From Streptomyces flavidovirens DSM 40150 (GTDB lineage: Bacteria; Actinomycetota; Actinomycetes; Streptomycetales; Streptomycetaceae): a stretch of 64,000 nt of DNA. Both the position numbers and the translations under genes were made by a program. The notes below the pieces were generated by a model. The model was not told the DNA's origin, did not search any database, and saw nothing but the letters and a program-made list of their open reading frames with translations. Below, piece by piece: positions 28,113 to 36,862 of this stretch. The DNA lies in NCBI RefSeq assembly GCF_000429085.1, contig NZ_AUBE01000027.1, forward strand, positions 1 to 64,000, given 5' to 3'. Every line of letters starts with the position of its first letter. The first letter of the stretch is position 1.

Positions 28113-28877
28113 ATGACCAGGACCGCTGCGAGTGAGGCCGACCGCGCCGATCAAGGGCTCGGCTATGCCGTCAACGGCCCGTACTACGACATGATTTTCC
28201 CCCAGCAGGTACGGGTTTCACTGACGGACGCACTGCGCCGGCTGGTGTCCGGGGCCGGCGCCGTTGCGGAGATCGGTCCTGGCACCGGGGTCTTCACCGA
28301 GCTCCTGCTGGAGTTGCTCGGGCCGGACGGGGAGCTCTTCGCAATCGAGCCGACGCGCATCATGCGCGCAGCTCTGGTGACGCGGCTGTCCCGCATACCG
28401 GCAGCCGCGGACACGGTGACCGTCCTGCCCGAGGACGCACTGGAAGCCGAAGTGGACGCCCCGCTGGACGCCGTGGTGATGTTCAACATCATCATGCACT
28501 TCTCGCCGGAGCAGCGGGTCCGGCTCTGGCACAAGTGGGCCGGTGCGCTCCGCCCCGGCGGCCTGCTGATCACGGAGTCGCAGCACCCTCAGACGGCGAG
28601 TGCGGTTCCCCCGTCGGTGATTCCTGGGAGCGCGCTGGGACGACACCGCTACGACACGCTGGCGCGGGCGGACGTAGTGGGTGAGGGCCTGATCCGCTGG
28701 GTGATGACCTACCGGACCTGGCGCGACGACGACCTGCTTCGGGAAGAGACCGCAGAGTTCGACTGCCATGTCATCTCCGACGAGACGCTGGCCGCCGAGC
28801 TGTCGGCGGTGGGCCTTGAACGTGACCCGACCACGCCCGAAGGTATTCAGGCGTGGCGCAGGGTGAGCGTTCCCTGA
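28113..28877 (+). CDS. SAM-dependent class I methyltransferase
   Basis: A 254-residue enzyme with the Rossmann-type SAM fold: motif I AVAEIGPGTGVFTELLLELL (~51), acidic motif II LFAIEPTRIM, then VTVLPEDALEAEV, VVMFNIIMHFSP and the post-II LRPGGLLITESQ. Start ATG 28113 with GAGGAGG upstream. The N-terminal YAVNGPYYDMIFP fits small-molecule methyltransferases. Nothing nearby names the substrate. Confidence 0.9.
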   Translation: MTRTAASEADRADQGLGYAVNGPYYDMIFPQQVRVSLTDALRRLVSGAGAVAEIGPGTGVFTELLLELLGPDGELFAIEPTRIMRAALVTRLSRIPAAADTVTVLPEDALEAEVDAPLDAVVMFNIIMHFSPEQRVRLWHKWAGALRPGGLLITESQHPQTASAVPPSVIPGSALGRHRYDTLARADVVGEGLIRWVMTYRTWRDDDLLREETAEFDCHVISDETLAAELSAVGLERDPTTPEGIQAWRRVSVP

Positions 28878-30205
28878 ACTTTCTACGGAGCACCCTCGCG
28901 GATGGGGGAGTGGGGTGGCGGTCACCCAACGAGACACGATCCCCACCGCGGCCGGGGAGGCCGCCGTGAGCCGGTCGGCCTCCACGTTCGCCCCCGCCGC
29001 CGGTGGGGCCGTGGACGCCGGGATAGGCGGCCACCCGAGCCGGGAACGTCCATATGGGTGACGGCGTCCTTAAAGGCGTTGTTCTCCTGTATGGCGAACG
29101 GACGTGCGATCTCGTTGGAGTCTTCTACGACGGACACATCGGGCCGCTCAACACCACGACGGCGGCCCCCACCGGACCTTCAGCGCGGGCTTCATCCGAG
29201 TGCCAAGCGACCGCCGCGGGCACGGAGAGCACTCGCCACCGAAGCAAGAGCGGAGGCGTAAGGCGTCATCTCACGTGGCGTTTGGCGGACTCCTTGTAGC
29301 AGTTCGGGCTGGTTGCCCGGCTGGGGAAGGCGGCGACCGTTCGGAGAAGGTTCTGCACCTGGTGTCCCGGAGGGCGCAGTGCCCGAGAAGCCCGTCACTC
29401 ACCACGGAGTTGATCGCGGCCCGGAGCCGGTGCGGACGGTTTCGGCCGCTGTCCGGGTACCCTCGCTCAGAGAATGGGTCGGGTCTGCTCCGGCGTCGCA
29501 GGCCACTGACAGTCGGAGCGGCAAGATCGCCGCGCCCGGGTCCGCCCATCTGCTTCGGTGCGACCGAACGCTGTGGCTACCCCGGCTCCCGGACCGACGT
29601 GCCCCCGGAACCCAACTGGCACGCCGTCAGGCAATCAGCCATTGGTCAGCTCCAGTACCACGGAGGCGGTGGCCGCTGCCCGCGAGCGCACGGTTGTACA
29701 GTGAGAAAACGCCCTTGACCTGCAGCAAGCAGGCAGGGAGCTGACCTCTAGGAGCACTCAATGCTGCGCACCATGCTCAAGTCCAAGATGTAGCATTTGG
29801 ACGTCTGTGCAGGTCAGGGGCATGATAGAGGTCCCTCGGGTCAGCAGAAGGTCAGCATGCGTCGCAGTCCTGTCTCCGCTTGCTGACCTTCCGCCCTCTG
29901 CACAGCGCTCCCCTGCGGCCGGCGATGAACCCGTTTTTCTTGATGGCGCATCGCCTCGAAACAGGTCGTCCAGGTGCGGACGGGGACGGGCGGGTCGCCG
30001 TCGCCCTTGCGTGGCAGACGCCCGTCCAGGCACCCCGCGCCGCACTGCCGGCGGCAAGCAGATCCGCACCAGCTCTTGGAGGCGCCCCTGAACCCCGATT
30101 TCCCGCTCGATCCGTCCGCCGCAAACGGGTGCGAGTGTGCTCGCCGCCCGACGACCCGTCAGGAAGCCTGGCAGTCAAGGTGGTTGGGGCCCTAACCGGG
30201 AGATG
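28878..30205. other. Long gap, decayed DNA
   Basis: About 1.3 kb without an intact gene. On the minus strand near 29137-29040 the text MSVVEDSNEIARPFAIQENN looks like the start of a real protein, but it becomes Arg/Pro-rich within 40 codons. No RNA gene or IS end recognised. Confidence 0.4.
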
Positions 30206-31055
30206 AGCTGCGGCGTGCCCTTCTGGTGCGCAGACGCAGCATGCGCGTGTCCGATCCCCGGCGCGGGGTGGGCCGCACCGGGCGCCGTGGTCGTCGAGCA
30301 GTTCGGCGGCCAACTGAGGGTATACCGCCCGGTTCAGGCGAGCTACCGGCCAGGCCGGAAACTGCTGGTCCACTACGCGTGCGGCTGGCCGTCCGTTCCT
30401 GCCGGGCCGAGCGACGGGCCGTCGTGGAGGCGCGCGTGGGCCAGCAGTGTCTCTTCCTCAAGGTCGTACGCCCCGCTGAAGGAGAGGCCTTGCACAGAGC
30501 ACGCACAGTCCTCTCCGCGGAGTTGCCGGTCCCGCCGAGCCTGGGCTCGTTTCCGGCACTGGGCATCGTCGCGCTGCCCGCTGTCCCTCGGGCGGACGTT
30601 GAAGGAACAATTGATGGCGCCGGAAGCTCCTCTGCCCGATCCCGACTCTCTGATCGGTCTGTGCGACCGCCTCGCGGCGGTGCCGCTGGGAACGCGCGCC
30701 GTCGGTGCGGTCGCGTCCCTCGAACGCAACGCTCGCACCGTCGCCGGACTGCGACCCGGGACTCGCCGGGCGGTTGGCGCGTATCGTGACCGCGGTCCAC
30801 GGGCTCCGGTCCGAACCCACCGCCACCCTGCACGGCGACCTGCATCCCGGCCAACTCCTGACCACCGACGCCGTGACCATACTGCTGGACGTCGACCGTG
30901 TGGGCCTCGGGGTCCCGGCTGACGACTACGCCATGCTGCTCGGCCTGATCCCTCGGATCCCGCGGTGGCGGACACCGCCGACACGGCGAGCCCCAGCGTC
31001 AGCCCCTCACCGAGCGATTCGCCGAGCCGCCAGCGCCAGCGTCAGTCCTGACTGA
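30206..31055 (+). pseudogene. Frameshifted aminoglycoside-phosphotransferase-like protein
   Basis: Pieces in three frames: GGQLRVYRPVQASYRPGRKL, then GQQCLFLKVVRPAEGEALHR, then DSLIGLCDRLAAVPLG, and at last TATLHGDLHPGQLL with ILLDVDRVGLGVPADDYA. The HGDLHPGQLL and DVDRVG stretches are the catalytic loop and the metal-binding Asp of the APH/choline-kinase fold. At least three frame changes make it inactive. Confidence 0.65.
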
Positions 31056-31295
31056 GCGCCGGTAATTCGCGCTTCAATCACCTACGGCTGTACGGCCCGT
31101 CCCGCAAGCCACTCGTGGGAACGGCGCCATGGTGCCGACCTGGGGCGGCCGGCGGCAGCTTGTCACCAACGGACACCACCACCCCGGCCTCGGTGCGCCG
31201 ATGTGGATGGGGCGGTTCTCGACACTGGCAGGCGCGGCAGCGTCGGTGATCTCGGTCCAGTGGGTTGACGCGGCAGCTCTCGCCCCGTTAACTGC

Positions 31296-31320
31296 GAAAC
31301 ATCGTTTCGCTACAAGAAAC
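31296..31320 (+). promoter_or_regulatory. Predicted IclR-regulon site 1
   Basis: GAAAC-ATC-GTTTC followed by GCTACAAGAAAC, 36 bases before the ATG of the secreted hydrolase. It shares the GAAAC-N3-GTTTC core and the trailing element with sites near 47911, 49317, 56361 and 59041. Confidence 0.65.
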
Positions 31321-31356
31321 GCTCCACAGTCATCACGCTCGAGGATCGGGGTACCG

Positions 31357-32331
31357 ATGGCACATACCTTCCTCAGACGCGCGCACGGTCTGCGGCGCGG
31401 CCTCTTCGCCGGCTTGCTGAGCTTCGCTCTGCTGGCGGCGATCGGCGGTCGCGCCGAGGCCCGCGAGGCCGTGACGCCCGAGAATCCGACGACCTTCCCG
31501 ACCGGCTCGTACGCCGCCAAGGTCGGCGCGGACGCCGCGGACGTGTACTACCCGGCGACGACGAGCCGCGGACTGCCGGTGGCGCTGCTCCTGCAGGGCG
31601 CCAATGTCGACAAGGCGCACTACGAGGGCTTCGCCCGTACCGTCGCGGCCTTCGGTTTCGTCGTCGTCGTACCCAACCACGTACGTCCGGTCTTCGGTGT
31701 GCCGGGCCTGTGGGCCTCCTCCGACCAGGCCCTCGGCGCGGTGGCGTGGGCGGCGGCGGAGAACCGCCGGGACGGCAGCCCGCTCGCCGGCCGTATCGAC
31801 ACCGACACGCTGACCCTGCTGGGGCATTCGTTCGGAGGCGCCGCGGGTATGTCCACCATCCAGGGGCTGTGCGCGCCGCCCTTCTGCGCCGGACTGCCGC
31901 CCGGCGCGGTCAAGCCCGCGCAGCTGAAGGCCGCCGCCTTCTTCGGTACGAACAGTGTGCCGCCGGGCGGTGGGCCGGTCGGCCCCATCGACAACGCCGG
32001 TGTACCGGTCGCCCTAATCCAGGGTGACGCGGACGGCGTCGCCGCGCCCGTCGCCGCACGCGACACCTACCGGGCGCTGTCCGCCAAGCCCAAGGCGCTG
32101 GTCGGCCTGCACGGCGCCAACCACTTCGGCATCACCGACGTGCAGAACCCGCCGGGCGCGAGCCCGGACGCCTCTCCCCAGACCCTGGACCAGACCGAGG
32201 GCATACGAGCCGCCGGCCGGTGGGCCGCCCTGTGGCTCAAGGCATCGTTGGGCGACCCCGTCGCCGCCTCCTATGTGCGGTACTGGGGCGACGCAACGGA
32301 CCGGACCGTCACCGTGGAGCAGGCGTACTGA
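31357..32331 (+). CDS. Secreted chlorophyllase-like alpha/beta hydrolase
   Basis: A 324-residue protein with a signal peptide (Arg-rich start, LLSFALLAAIGGRAEA, ~1-34). The core has VALLLQGANVDKAHYEGFAR with a 'PV-L-L-G' oxyanion strand, LTLLGHSFGGAAGMS (nucleophile Ser in GHSFG) and HGANHFG with the late His. The strand order and the YYPATTSRGLPVALLLQG opening resemble the chlorophyllase/dienelactone-hydrolase group that cleaves phytyl or other esters. It is preceded by the conserved GAAAC-N3-GTTTC site, which ties it to the catabolic cluster far downstream. It ends 23 bases inside the convergent monooxygenase gene. Ester specificity is inferred. Confidence 0.8.
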   Translation: MAHTFLRRAHGLRRGLFAGLLSFALLAAIGGRAEAREAVTPENPTTFPTGSYAAKVGADAADVYYPATTSRGLPVALLLQGANVDKAHYEGFARTVAAFGFVVVVPNHVRPVFGVPGLWASSDQALGAVAWAAAENRRDGSPLAGRIDTDTLTLLGHSFGGAAGMSTIQGLCAPPFCAGLPPGAVKPAQLKAAAFFGTNSVPPGGGPVGPIDNAGVPVALIQGDADGVAAPVAARDTYRALSAKPKALVGLHGANHFGITDVQNPPGASPDASPQTLDQTEGIRAAGRWAALWLKASLGDPVAASYVRYWGDATDRTVTVEQAY

Positions 32332-33640
32332 GCGAACGGCGGCGGCGCTCCGCCCGGATCTCGCGGAGGTACGCGAGGGCGTCGACCTGGATCGTGTGAC
32401 GCGAGGACGCGACGTACCGACGTGCCGTACGGGCCCGGTACGTCGCGATCTCGCGCCGCATCGCCGCACGTCCGGGCAGCGCGCACGTCCCCTCGATGAG
32501 GTCCGCCACCCAGTGCGACTGCGCTTCGGCGAGCGGCATGATCGCTCCCAGCGGCTGGACGAGCCCGATGAAGTACAGGCCGGGATGATCCGGGTCCACC
32601 ACCCGGTGGTAGAGCCCGATGTCGTTGCCGGCCGGGTCGATGAGCTCGCGGCTGAGGAAGGGGAAACTGATGGCGTAACCGGTGCAGTGGACGATCGCGT
32701 CGATGGTCTCGCGCGACCCGTCGGTGAACAGCACCTCGTCACCGTCCATGCGCTCGATCATCGGCTTGACGGTGATGTCGCCGTGGCCGAGCCGGGAGAG
32801 CAGGTCGTCGGAGATCGTCGGGTGCGCGGCCAGGACGCGGTGGGTGGGCACGGGCAGACCGTAGTCGCTCAGTCGGCCGCGGCTGAGCCGCAGAAGCAGT
32901 TGGAGCCCCCGGTCCTGGACACTGAGCGGCGCGCGGGCCAGCCAGGAGCCGGTGAGATGGTCGGTGGGGACCCCGAAGAGGTACTTGGGCAGGATATGGG
33001 CGCCGCGCCGCATCGCGAGGAAGGTCCGTCGCGACACCCGCGAGGTCTCCACGGCGATGTCGCACGCCGAATTGCCGATGCCGAGCACGAGGACGCGCTT
33101 GTCGGCGAAGGGCTCGGGCGTCTTGTAGTGGTGCGAGTGCGTCCGGGACCCGGTGAAGGACTCCGAGCCCGGCAGCGGCGGATCGGGCCAACGGGGCTGC
33201 CAGTGGTGCCCGTTGGCCACCAGTACGGCGTCGTAGGAGCGGACGGCCTCCTCGGCGGTCTCGCGGTGGCGTGTGGTGACGGACCAGCGTCGCCCGTCGG
33301 CGGACGGTTCGACACCGGTGACCTCCGTCCGGAAGGCGATGGAGGGGCGCAGACCGAAATGGTCGACGAACTCGTCGAAGTAGCGCGCGATGTGGGCATG
33401 GCTCGGATAGACGGGATACCCTTCCGACATGGGGAAGCAGGCGTACTCCATGACCTGCCGTGACGTGTTGATGTGCAGGGAGCGGTACGCCGAGGACATG
33501 TCGTTGTCGTTGAGGTAGCGCCAGTTGCCGCCCACCTCGGAGCCGGCCTCGTAACAGTCGTACGGGATCTTCCGCTCCGCGAGGACCTGGCAGGCGGCGA
33601 TGCCCGACGAGCCCGCTCCTATGACACAGACGCGTTTCAT
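32309..33640 (-). CDS. Flavin-containing monooxygenase
   Basis: A 443-residue FMO/Baeyer-Villiger-type enzyme. FAD site: VCVIGAGSSGIAACQVL at the N-terminus. FMO fingerprint FTGSRTHSHHY (~155) and NADPH site VLVLGIGNSACDIAVE follow, with VHCTGYAISFPF near the end. Start ATG 33640 (MKRVCVIGAG) is chosen since the glycine motif must be near the start. It inserts one O2 atom at N, S or a ketone carbon using NADPH. It is divergent from tetR, with TGACC-N4-GGTCA operators in its promoter, so it is likely repressed by that regulator. Confidence 0.92.
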   Translation of the reverse strand: MKRVCVIGAGSSGIAACQVLAERKIPYDCYEAGSEVGGNWRYLNDNDMSSAYRSLHINTSRQVMEYACFPMSEGYPVYPSHAHIARYFDEFVDHFGLRPSIAFRTEVTGVEPSADGRRWSVTTRHRETAEEAVRSYDAVLVANGHHWQPRWPDPPLPGSESFTGSRTHSHHYKTPEPFADKRVLVLGIGNSACDIAVETSRVSRRTFLAMRRGAHILPKYLFGVPTDHLTGSWLARAPLSVQDRGLQLLLRLSRGRLSDYGLPVPTHRVLAAHPTISDDLLSRLGHGDITVKPMIERMDGDEVLFTDGSRETIDAIVHCTGYAISFPFLSRELIDPAGNDIGLYHRVVDPDHPGLYFIGLVQPLGAIMPLAEAQSHWVADLIEGTCALPGRAAMRREIATYRARTARRYVASSRHTIQVDALAYLREIRAERRRRSLSTPAPR

Positions 33641-33670
33641 CACGAGCCTTCCGACGAGAGACGGACGGGA

Positions 33671-33700
33671 TGACCACCCGGTCATGTGACCGGGTGGTCA
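33671..33700. promoter_or_regulatory. Double TetR operator before the FMO gene
   Basis: Two TGACC-N4-GGTCA palindromes two bases apart (33671-33684, 33687-33700); together they form a perfect 14-base inverted repeat. On the minus strand TTGACA at 33729-33724 is the -35 and the operator overlaps the -10 region. Confidence 0.85.
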
Positions 33701-33751
33701 TAGGGTGGGCGGCGGGTGACGGGTTGTCAACCACCCGGCGCCACGGGGGTG

Positions 33752-33809
33752 TTGACATCGGCCGGTGCGTTCGCCACGATGACCAGGCGGTCACATGACC
33801 GCCCGGTCA
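33752..33809 (+). promoter_or_regulatory. Promoter and double TetR operator before tetR
   Basis: TTGACA (33752-33757), 17 bases, CACGAT (33775-33780), then two TGACC-N4-GGTCA palindromes (33780-33793 and 33796-33809) abutting the -10. This gives repression of the tetR operon by its own product. Confidence 0.8.
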
Positions 33810-33826
33810 TACAGCGGGAGCACCCC

Positions 33827-34480
33827 ATGCCCACTTCCACCTGGACGCATCTCTCGCCCGCGCGGCGCGAGCGGGTCCTGGTCGCGGCGATGGACGAGTT
33901 CGGCACGCACGGCTACTCCACGGGAAGCCTCAACGTCATCGCCCGCGCGGCGGGAGTGGCCAAGGGGTCTCTCTTCCAGTACTTCGCGGGCAAGCTCGAC
34001 CTGTTCACGTACGTCGCCGAACAGACCTCGCTGCGCATCTACGCGGCCATGCGGCCGTGGCTCGACGGATACGACGGCACCAAGGAGTTCACCACCCACC
34101 TCACCGACGCCCTGGAAGCGTGGCTCGACTACTTCGCCACCCACCCCCTGGAGCGCGGCGTCACCGCCGCCACCAACATGGAGATGGACCCGGTCGTCAG
34201 AGAAGCCGTGCGCGCCCCCGTCCACGGGCTCTACCTCGCCGGACTGCGGCCCCTCGTCCAGCGTGCCGTCGAGACCGGGGACATCCGCGAGGGCGCCGAC
34301 ACCGACGCCCTGCTCTCCCTGCTCCTGCTGCTTCTGCCGCACATGGCGCTCGCCCCCTTCGCCCCCGGCCTCGCCGGACCCGTCGCCTTCACCGAGGACC
34401 GGCCCGGGGCACGGCGCGCCGCGATCGAGCGGCTGGTGATCCCCCTCATGGCCGGGTTCGTGTCGGAGGAGCGCCCATGA
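33827..34480 (+). CDS. TetR-family transcriptional regulator
   Basis: A 217-residue regulator with the N-terminal HTH ERVLVAAMDEFGTHGYSTGSL-NVIARAAGVAKGSLFQYFAGK (about 13-54) and an all-helical ligand domain. GGGAG precedes ATG 33827. Its stop overlaps the GMC-oxidase start (ATGA). The four TGACC-N4-GGTCA palindromes on both sides of the intergenic region are its probable operators, so it should control the FMO gene on one side and the GMC/decarboxylase/acyl-CoA-ligase operon on the other. The ligand is probably an acyl or hydrophobic metabolite of these enzymes, which is inferred. Confidence 0.92.
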   Translation: MPTSTWTHLSPARRERVLVAAMDEFGTHGYSTGSLNVIARAAGVAKGSLFQYFAGKLDLFTYVAEQTSLRIYAAMRPWLDGYDGTKEFTTHLTDALEAWLDYFATHPLERGVTAATNMEMDPVVREAVRAPVHGLYLAGLRPLVQRAVETGDIREGADTDALLSLLLLLLPHMALAPFAPGLAGPVAFTEDRPGARRAAIERLVIPLMAGFVSEERP

Positions 34481-36207
34481 CGGCGTCCACGACGGTGACG
34501 GCCTTCGACTACGACGTCCTCGTCATCGGCTCCGGGTTCGGCGGCAGCGTCACCGCACTGCGGCTGACCGAGAAGGGGTACCGGGTCGGCGTACTGGAGG
34601 CCGGGCGCCGCTTCGAGGACGCCGACTTCCCCCGTACCTCGTGGCGCGTGCGCGACTATCTCTTCGCGCCCCGGCTCGGCTGCACCGGCATCCTGCGCAT
34701 GACCCTCCTCGGTGATGTGCTCGTGCTCACCGGAGCGGGCGTCGGCGGCGGATCCCTCGGTTACGCCAACACCCTGTACGAGCCTCCCGCCGCCTTCTAC
34801 GAGGGCTCCCACTGGGCCTCCCTCACCGACTGGCGCACCGAACTCGCCCCCTACTTCGACCAGGCCCGCCGCATGCTCGGCGTCACCCTCAACCCGCTGG
34901 TCACCGCCTCCGACCAGGTCTTGCGGGAGACCGCCCGTGACCTCGGCCGCGAGGACACCTTCCGCCCCACCCCGGTGGGCGTGCACTTCGGCCCGCCCGG
35001 CAGCGCGCCCGGCACCGCCGTCCCCGACCCCTACTTCGGGGGCGAGGGCCCCGACCGGGCCGCCTGCCTGCACTGCGGCGCCTGCATGACCGGCTGCCGG
35101 CACAACGCCAAGAACACCCTGCCCAAGAACTACCTCGGCCTCGCCGAGCGCAACGGAGCCCACGTCCACGCCGAGCGCACCGTCACCGACGTCCGCGCCG
35201 CCGGTGACGGCTGGGCCGTCACATCCGTACGCACCGGCCGGGCCCCGCGCCGCCGGAAGCGGACCCTCACCGCGCGGCACGTCGTCTTCGCCGCCGGTGC
35301 CCTGGGCACCCAGCGCCTCCTGCACCGGCTGCGCGACACCGGAGCGCTCCCGGGGCTCTCCCCGCACCTGGGGCGCCTGACCCGCACCAACTCCGAGGCG
35401 ATCCTCGCCGTCCGCTCCCGCGACCGGAACGCCGACTTCACCCGGGGCGTCGCCATCACCTCCTCCGTCCACCTCGACGACACCACGCACGTGGAACCGG
35501 TCCGCTACGGACGCGGCAGCAATCTGCTGGGCCTGCTCGGCGCCACCCTCGTGGACCCCGTGCCGGGCCGCTCCCGGCTGCTGCTCGGTATGGCCGCCAT
35601 GGCGAAGAACCTGCGCGACCTGCCCGCCCTGCACGACCCGCGCCGCTGGGCGCGGCAGTCGCTCGTCCTCCTCGTCATGCAGAGTCTCGACAACTCGGTC
35701 ACCACCTCCACGCGGCGGGGCCTGTTCGGACGCCGGCTCACCAGTCGGCCCGGGGAGGGCGACCCCAACCCCACGTGGATACCCGCCGGACACCGCGCCG
35801 CCCGGCAGGCCGCCCGCCGGATCGACGGCATACCCTGCGGTACGTGGGCGGACCTCTTCGACATCCCCACCACCGGCCACCTCATCGGCGGCTGCACCAT
35901 CGGGGACACGATCGACACGGGCGTCGTCGACCCCTACCACCGGGTGCACGACCACCCCGGCCTGCACATCGTCGACGGCTCCACCCTCTCCGCGAACCTC
36001 GGTGTCAACCCCTCCCTCACCATCACCGCCCTCGCCGAACGCGCCACCGCCCTGTGGCCCAACAAGGGCGACCCCGACCCCCGGCCCGCCCCCGGCGAGC
36101 CCTACCGCACCCTGGCACCCGTCCCCCCACGTACGCCGTCAGTGCCCGCCACGGCACCCGCCGCGCTGCGCCTGGGACGGACCGCCGGCCGAAAGGACCC
36201 ACCGTGA
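34477..36207 (+). CDS. GMC oxidoreductase of the ChoD type
   Basis: A 576-residue flavoenzyme: FAD motif DVLVIGSGFGGSVTALRL at ~12, VLEAGRRFEDADFP, the GAGVGGGSLGYANTLY loop, then CLHCGACMTGCRHNAKNTL (~200), the Cys-rich segment typical of the ChoD-like branch of GMC oxidases, and a C-terminal GGCTIGDTIDTGVVDPY-HRVHDHPGLHIVDGSTL. The C-terminal ~40 residues are Pro-rich. The family oxidises alcohols of sterols and other lipids. It overlaps tetR by 4 bases and the next gene by GTGA, so it is the first enzyme gene of that operon. Substrate may be an isoprenoid alcohol, given the context; this is a guess. Confidence 0.88.
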   Translation: MTASTTVTAFDYDVLVIGSGFGGSVTALRLTEKGYRVGVLEAGRRFEDADFPRTSWRVRDYLFAPRLGCTGILRMTLLGDVLVLTGAGVGGGSLGYANTLYEPPAAFYEGSHWASLTDWRTELAPYFDQARRMLGVTLNPLVTASDQVLRETARDLGREDTFRPTPVGVHFGPPGSAPGTAVPDPYFGGEGPDRAACLHCGACMTGCRHNAKNTLPKNYLGLAERNGAHVHAERTVTDVRAAGDGWAVTSVRTGRAPRRRKRTLTARHVVFAAGALGTQRLLHRLRDTGALPGLSPHLGRLTRTNSEAILAVRSRDRNADFTRGVAITSSVHLDDTTHVEPVRYGRGSNLLGLLGATLVDPVPGRSRLLLGMAAMAKNLRDLPALHDPRRWARQSLVLLVMQSLDNSVTTSTRRGLFGRRLTSRPGEGDPNPTWIPAGHRAARQAARRIDGIPCGTWADLFDIPTTGHLIGGCTIGDTIDTGVVDPYHRVHDHPGLHIVDGSTLSANLGVNPSLTITALAERATALWPNKGDPDPRPAPGEPYRTLAPVPPRTPSVPATAPAALRLGRTAGRKDPP

Positions 36208-36824
36208 CGGCGTACCCGCCCGAACCCTGGCACCTCGCCGGGCAGATGTACCTCTCCCTCTGGCTCGCACCACGCCACGCGCTCCCACCCGGCCTCCCGC
36301 CCGGCACCCGGCCGGTCACCGTCGCGGGACGCTGCGTGGCCGGACTCGCGTGGGTCGTGTACGAGCAGGACAGCGTGCTGCACTACAACGAACTCCTCGC
36401 CGCCGTCCTCGTACGCGACGGCGCCCGCCCTCGGGTCACCATCACCGACATCTGGGTCGACAGCCCCGCCTCCATGGCCGGCGGGCGGGAGCTGTGGGGC
36501 ATCCCGAAGGAACTCGCGTCCTTCGACATCGACCGCTCGGCCGGCTTGCGCGCCACCGCCAAGGCCGAGCAGGAGGTCCTGGCCACCGCCGTGTTCGGAC
36601 GCACCCGTCGCCTGCCGGGCCGCTGGCCGCTCACGTACCACGTCGCCCAGACCCTCCACGGGCGGAGCAAGGCGAGCCCGGTCCGCACCCGGACCGGTGT
36701 CGTCCTCGCCACCGCACGCTGGGCCGTGCCCGACACCAGCCCGCTCAGCCACCTCGTCCGCCGACGACCACTGCTCAGCCTGGTGCTGCGGGACTTCCGC
36801 CTGCGCTTCGGCGCGGCGTCCTGA
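36204..36824 (+). CDS. Acetoacetate-decarboxylase-like protein
   Basis: A 206-residue protein of the acetoacetate decarboxylase fold: VAWVVYEQDSVLHYNELLAA, then ITDIWVDSPASMAGGRELWG and IPKELASFD with the Lys that forms the Schiff base in true decarboxylases, followed by a barrel-type C-terminal part. It is shorter than the clostridial enzyme. Many actinobacterial members of this group are not decarboxylases but aldolase/dehydratase-like or unknown. GTG 36204 overlaps the preceding stop (GTGA), so it is translated with the GMC oxidase. Confidence 0.8.
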   Translation: MTAYPPEPWHLAGQMYLSLWLAPRHALPPGLPPGTRPVTVAGRCVAGLAWVVYEQDSVLHYNELLAAVLVRDGARPRVTITDIWVDSPASMAGGRELWGIPKELASFDIDRSAGLRATAKAEQEVLATAVFGRTRRLPGRWPLTYHVAQTLHGRSKASPVRTRTGVVLATARWAVPDTSPLSHLVRRRPLLSLVLRDFRLRFGAAS

Positions 36825-36862
36825 TCTTCCTTCCGCGTACCACCCGACGCCAAGGAGCCGTC

